In this document: piece by piece, positions 13,312-15,925 of the stretch
Numbering within the stretch: the first letter of the stretch is position 1
Layout: every line of letters starts with the position of its first letter
Assembly (NCBI GenBank): GCA_028817775.1
Contig: JAPPOW010000052.1
Coordinates: forward strand, 6,346 to 22,270
Reading direction: 5' to 3'
DNA from: Candidatus Melainabacteria bacterium
Lineage (GTDB): Bacteria > Cyanobacteriota > Vampirovibrionia > LMEP-6097
DNA length: 15,925 bases
Notes under the pieces: generated by a model
Seen by the model: the letters and a program-made list of their open reading frames with translations, nothing else
What the model was told of the DNA's origin: nothing
The model's database searches: none
Made by a program: the position numbers and the translations under genes

Positions 13312-14244
13312 ATGAATCGAGTTGATACACACGACACAGCAAATTTCAGTCCAATTAGAGTCAAAGCACCAGGTGGTGGTATAGGGCTGAAAGCTGCTGC
13401 TAAACAAGTTCATCTTAACCGAATAACACAACATGAAGCGCCTCAAACAAAAATAAGCTTTGATGGCTTTGCCAAAGGTATTCAACAAGTGATGGCTCTT
13501 CAACATCATATTTCTCAAGCTATCTCTAGAGACCCAGTGAGGAGCCCAGAATCTGATGCTAGACATAGAGAGCGCTTGGAGTTAATGATCGAAAGCCTGA
13601 GCATACTTGAGTCAAATCTCGACAGAATCGAACCTGATTCTCCAATGCACGAAACAGAGATTGCCTTTAATATCAACACCACAAGAACAATTTTGAATCA
13701 AGAGATAGCAAGATTGACAGCATTAGCTAACAATGAACCTGAAGCAGAAACGAGCAGAAAAGATTTTTCAGACAGAAGGTTTGAATATGAAAAAGACTTA
13801 CTATTCTCAAATGACACTTTGAGAGATTGCATAGCAGTAGTCAGCCCAGAACAATATGCTGAAATCAATGCTAACTTGCCAATGAGCACCTTTGTTGACC
13901 GTTCCGGCTTTCAAGGACTTGACTTAGCTAACAATGATGCAGCCCAGAGGGCAGCCAAAAACTTTAGACAAGCCCGAGATGACTTTGAAGCTGCTCTTGT
14001 TGAACCTGAGACCAATTCTGAAACACTTAATGCAGCAGCTAGAAATTTAGAATTAAGCTTCATATTCTTAGAAACCGTTAACCCTAGCAGTATTAACACA
14101 GAACATAGACAAGTAGTTGAAACGGCCCTCCAATCAGCAAGTGATGAACTAGAAGTCAGATCTCAATCTGGTCAAGGTGATCCTTGGAGTGAGAATTATG
14201 CTAGTAACTTGAGACAAATCAAGCTCAATACACTAGTGCTTTAA
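13312..14244 (+). CDS. hypothetical helical protein
   Basis: I do not recognise this 310-residue protein. The first 40 residues are polar with a Gly-run (VKAPGGGIGLKAAAKQ) and no hydrophobic signal. From about residue 50 it is almost entirely charged helix: FAKGIQQVMALQHHISQAI, LELMIESLSILESNLDRIE, FNINTTRTILNQEIARLTAL, and after an acidic break near 140-150 a second helical half (NFRQARDDFEAALVE, NAAARNLELSFIFLE). Heptad-like spacing suggests helical hairpins or a coiled coil. No catalytic motif, cysteine cluster or membrane helix is present. The start is the ATG seven bases after a TATAAT. The stop codon directly abuts the stop of convergent pyrE. Function unknown; a structural or exported role is possible but unsupported. 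Confidence 0.8.
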   Translation: MNRVDTHDTANFSPIRVKAPGGGIGLKAAAKQVHLNRITQHEAPQTKISFDGFAKGIQQVMALQHHISQAISRDPVRSPESDARHRERLELMIESLSILESNLDRIEPDSPMHETEIAFNINTTRTILNQEIARLTALANNEPEAETSRKDFSDRRFEYEKDLLFSNDTLRDCIAVVSPEQYAEINANLPMSTFVDRSGFQGLDLANNDAAQRAAKNFRQARDDFEAALVEPETNSETLNAAARNLELSFIFLETVNPSSINTEHRQVVETALQSASDELEVRSQSGQGDPWSENYASNLRQIKLNTLVL

Positions 14245-14871
14245 TCAAAATTGAGCTTTAAACTCTTGCAATACCTTCAAATCAGACTCTTGAATCTGAC
14301 CACTTTGCAAAGCGTAATCAACAAGAGTATCGTAATCACTTAAAGTTTGGTAATCGACATTAGCCTCCTTGAAAGCATCAACTGATTTTTGTAAGTTGTA
14401 AGTAAAGATCGCTACTAGTCCAAGCACTTCAATCCCAGCCTCACGCAACGCTTCAACTGCTTTGAGTGAACTACCACCTGTAGAGATGAGATCTTCAACC
14501 ACTACTACTTTAGAACCAGCTTCAAGCTTGCCTTCAATTTGGTTAGTACGACCATGACCCTTGGAGCTTGATCTAACATAGATCATTGGTAGATCCATGG
14601 CATCAGCTATCAAGCTAGCGTGCGGGATACCAGCAGTCGCCACTCCAGCCACCGCATCGAGCCCAGAGTAATTCTCACGAATCAAATCAACAAATGAATT
14701 TTTGATCAAGTTACGAGTTTCTGGGAAAGAAAGGCTCACGCGGTTATCACAATAAATTGGTGACTTGATTCCAGAAGCCCAAGTAAATAAATCATCAGGT
14801 CTAAGGAAGACTGCCCCAATTTCTAGTAGTTTGGCTGCAATTTGTTGGGAGCGGTTGGTTGTGTTGTTCAT
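14245..14871 (-). CDS. pyrE: orotate phosphoribosyltransferase
   Basis: Cytoplasmic enzyme that joins orotate and PRPP to make orotidine 5'-phosphate, the fifth step of de novo pyrimidine synthesis. The 208-residue length is normal. WASGIKSPIYCDNR (31-44) is the orotate-side motif, GVATAGIPHA (76-85) the phosphate loop, KGHGRTNQIEG (104-114) the mobile catalytic loop, and VVVVEDLISTGGSS (122-135) the PRPP-binding motif. The start ATG at 14871 lies seven bases after a perfect TATAAT, so the mRNA is probably leaderless. A long structured inverted repeat lies immediately upstream of that promoter. No other pyr gene adjoins it, unless the deaminase-like gene at 12712 acts in pyrimidine salvage. 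Its stop abuts the stop of the convergent unknown gene. Confidence 0.97.
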   Translation of the reverse strand: MNNTTNRSQQIAAKLLEIGAVFLRPDDLFTWASGIKSPIYCDNRVSLSFPETRNLIKNSFVDLIRENYSGLDAVAGVATAGIPHASLIADAMDLPMIYVRSSSKGHGRTNQIEGKLEAGSKVVVVEDLISTGGSSLKAVEALREAGIEVLGLVAIFTYNLQKSVDAFKEANVDYQTLSDYDTLVDYALQSGQIQESDLKVLQEFKAQF

Positions 14872-14884
14872 TGTTAGTATTATA
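14872..14884 (-). promoter_or_regulatory. pyrE -10 TATAAT with leaderless geometry
   Basis: On the minus strand TATAAT (14884-14879) is followed by seven bases (ACTAACA) and the ATG at 14871. Any -35 would fall within the outer arm of the inverted repeat at 14887-14907, where no TTGACA-like sequence is seen. Confidence 0.65.
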
Positions 14885-14886
14885 GC

Positions 14887-14977
14887 TTAGGGCGTATGGT
14901 CGCTGCAGATGGCAGGCTTAGCCATAAGCAGGAGCTTCAGCTCCATATGCAGAGAGTGCAGCGACCATACGCCCTAA
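14887..14977. repeat. structured 91-bp inverted repeat with 21-bp perfect arms
   Basis: The arms at 14887-14907 and 14957-14977 are perfect reverse complements (21 bp, core GGGCGTATGGTCGCTGCA). The 49-base interior holds two further hairpins: ATGGC with GCCAT (14909-14925) and GGAGCT with AGCTCC (14931-14944). The whole can fold as a three-way junction. It begins one base after the stop codon of the membrane protein gene and ends just before the pyrE -10. No T-run follows on either strand, so it is not a standard intrinsic terminator. It may be a mobile palindromic repeat, a cis-regulator or a transcript-end stabiliser. Confidence 0.85.
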
Positions 14978-15925
14978 TTAATTCTTAACAGCCTTAAACA
15001 TAGACTTTGGCAATCCAAACTCTTCTATAATCTTTTGATTACGAGCACGGTTTTTGACCATCAAAATCACCCATTGATCAACAAAGATTGGAATCCAATC
15101 AGAATCCTCAAGCCGCCTAATCAAAAATGGCTGCCCGTGTTCAGTCATATCATGACGCATATAGAAGATCGCATTGAAATCAAGCTTGGCATCCAAAGCC
15201 TGCCACTTCTCTTCATCTTCCTGCACAACCTTGTATATCTCATCAAAAAATCTATTGGCGTAAGCTTCTGGTCTATTGTCGACAAAGACCCGACGCCCCG
15301 GGAAAAGATGATAAATCAAGTAACCACCAATATCATAGTTATTAAAAATTGGTCCCTTGACATTAAGTGCCCTAAAAACTTCAGCTGAACGATTAATCCC
15401 TGGTGCAAGCCCAACTCGTTTGATACGGCTATGTTTTATTCCAGTAATGAAGAACAAAGCAGCTGCAATCACTAGAGCCAAAATCTGAATATAGAGCAGC
15501 ATTTTGCGTCTCAAAGTAAACAAGCGTGATAAATTGAGCGCCAAGATTGGAATCGAGTAGATTACAAAGACCGGGATCGATCTACTGGTTTTGAAACCCA
15601 GTACCGCAAAAACAAAGAAGATCCCGAGGTAAGCAAAATTATTCTTGATAAATTCCTGTGGTTTGGATTTAGATTTGAGATAGACCATAATCCAACTTAG
15701 AAGACCAAGCAAAAACACCCCATCAAAATAGTAATAAATAATTTGCTGCGGAAATCTTTTGTGCATAAAGAACACCGATTGATTCTCTGCAAGTTCATAA
15801 GCATAATTTTTAAATATATTGAGTGGCTCTAGCAATCCCCCTAGGCCAAAGGGATTAATCAAAGATACAGCCAGCACAATTAATACTAGCCAAGCTTTTT
15901 GACCAGCCTTCCTTTTGAACAATGA
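14978..15925 (-). CDS. polytopic membrane protein, C-terminal part (partial)
   Basis: The frame is open to the right window edge (316 codons), so the N-terminus is missing; the TTG at 15922 is only an internal codon. Five hydrophobic segments are visible: AWLVLIVLAVSLINPFGLGG, IIYYYFDGVFLLGLLSWIMV, FAYLGIFFVFAVLGF, IPVFVIYSIPILALNL and LLYIQILALVIAAALFFITG. A soluble tail of about 140 residues follows with the motif FNNYDIGGYLIYHLFPGRR, then VFVDNRPEAYANRFFDEI and a Trp-containing region. This NYDxGGYL...VFVDxRxxxY tail is one I associate with uncharacterised large membrane proteins that resemble GT-C glycosyltransferases, but I cannot name the family with confidence. The stop codon is followed at once by the structured inverted repeat. 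Its role could be in envelope glycan synthesis; that is inference. Confidence 0.75.
   Translation of the reverse strand, partial: SLFKRKAGQKAWLVLIVLAVSLINPFGLGGLLEPLNIFKNYAYELAENQSVFFMHKRFPQQIIYYYFDGVFLLGLLSWIMVYLKSKSKPQEFIKNNFAYLGIFFVFAVLGFKTSRSIPVFVIYSIPILALNLSRLFTLRRKMLLYIQILALVIAAALFFITGIKHSRIKRVGLAPGINRSAEVFRALNVKGPIFNNYDIGGYLIYHLFPGRRVFVDNRPEAYANRFFDEIYKVVQEDEEKWQALDAKLDFNAIFYMRHDMTEHGQPFLIRRLEDSDWIPIFVDQWVILMVKNRARNQKIIEEFGLPKSMFKAVKN

Noticed and set aside
14887..14977. Intrinsic terminator of the membrane protein gene
   Set aside because: The hairpin is strong and well placed, but no T-run follows the stem on the minus strand and the arms are much longer than usual.

Overview
The window reads as a gene-dense stretch of a bacterial chromosome, moderately AT-rich, with no tRNA, rRNA, CRISPR array, insertion sequence or phage gene that I can see. 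The organism is probably Gram-negative: it has a periplasmic cytochrome c peroxidase with a signal peptide and a flagellar-type export ATPase. The ribosomal protein L4 core and the OmpR-type regulator look cyanobacterial. A non-photosynthetic relative of cyanobacteria (Melainabacteria/Vampirovibrionia-like) is my best guess, at low to moderate confidence.

Layout. 1-1222 (-): N-terminal part of a tri-heme cytochrome c peroxidase, running off the left edge. 1280-3253 (+): three hypothetical genes, the first and third possibly distant paralogues. 3304-4830 (+): atpA, alone, without the rest of the ATP synthase operon. 4869-5699 (+): hypothetical. 5822-6755 (+): rplD-rplW, an isolated pair cut out of the usual S10 operon. 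6756-8810 (-): three hypothetical genes, the most upstream one a coiled-coil protein. 8869-8958: palindromic repeat. 9002-10339 (+): fliI-type ATPase. 10293-12523 (-): lgt, a small phosphoglycosyl transferase, a 154-bp terminal-inverted-repeat element and an orphan OmpR-family response regulator. 12598-13293 (+): repeat fragment and a divergent cytidine-deaminase-like gene. 13312-14244 (+): helical hypothetical. 14245-14871 (-): pyrE. 14887-14977: long structured inverted repeat. 14978-15925 (-): C-terminal part of a membrane protein, running off the right edge.

The strongest unexplained signal is the way genes are started. Eleven genes have a -10-like hexamer ending 7 to 10 bases before the start codon, so transcripts should begin at or within a few bases of it, with no room for a Shine-Dalgarno site. 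In three of them the extended -10 (TGTGyTAT...) lies in frame and would be read as a false N-terminal Met-Cys-Tyr. Only rplD, rplW and perhaps the response regulator show Shine-Dalgarno leaders. This fits the dispersed gene order: normally clustered housekeeping genes (atpA, rplD-rplW, fliI, pyrE) sit among unknown genes, each apparently with its own promoter. Convergent genes abut or overlap with no spacer, and the larger gaps are mostly occupied by palindromic repeats.

Functionally the window mixes energy metabolism and peroxide defence (CCP, AtpA), translation (L4, L23), envelope biogenesis (Lgt, phosphoglycosyl transferase), flagellar or type III export (FliI), signalling and pyrimidine metabolism (PyrE, possibly the deaminase-like protein). 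The eight hypothetical proteins are soluble-looking, have no signal peptides, and in several cases begin with Ser/Thr-rich, probably disordered N-termini.
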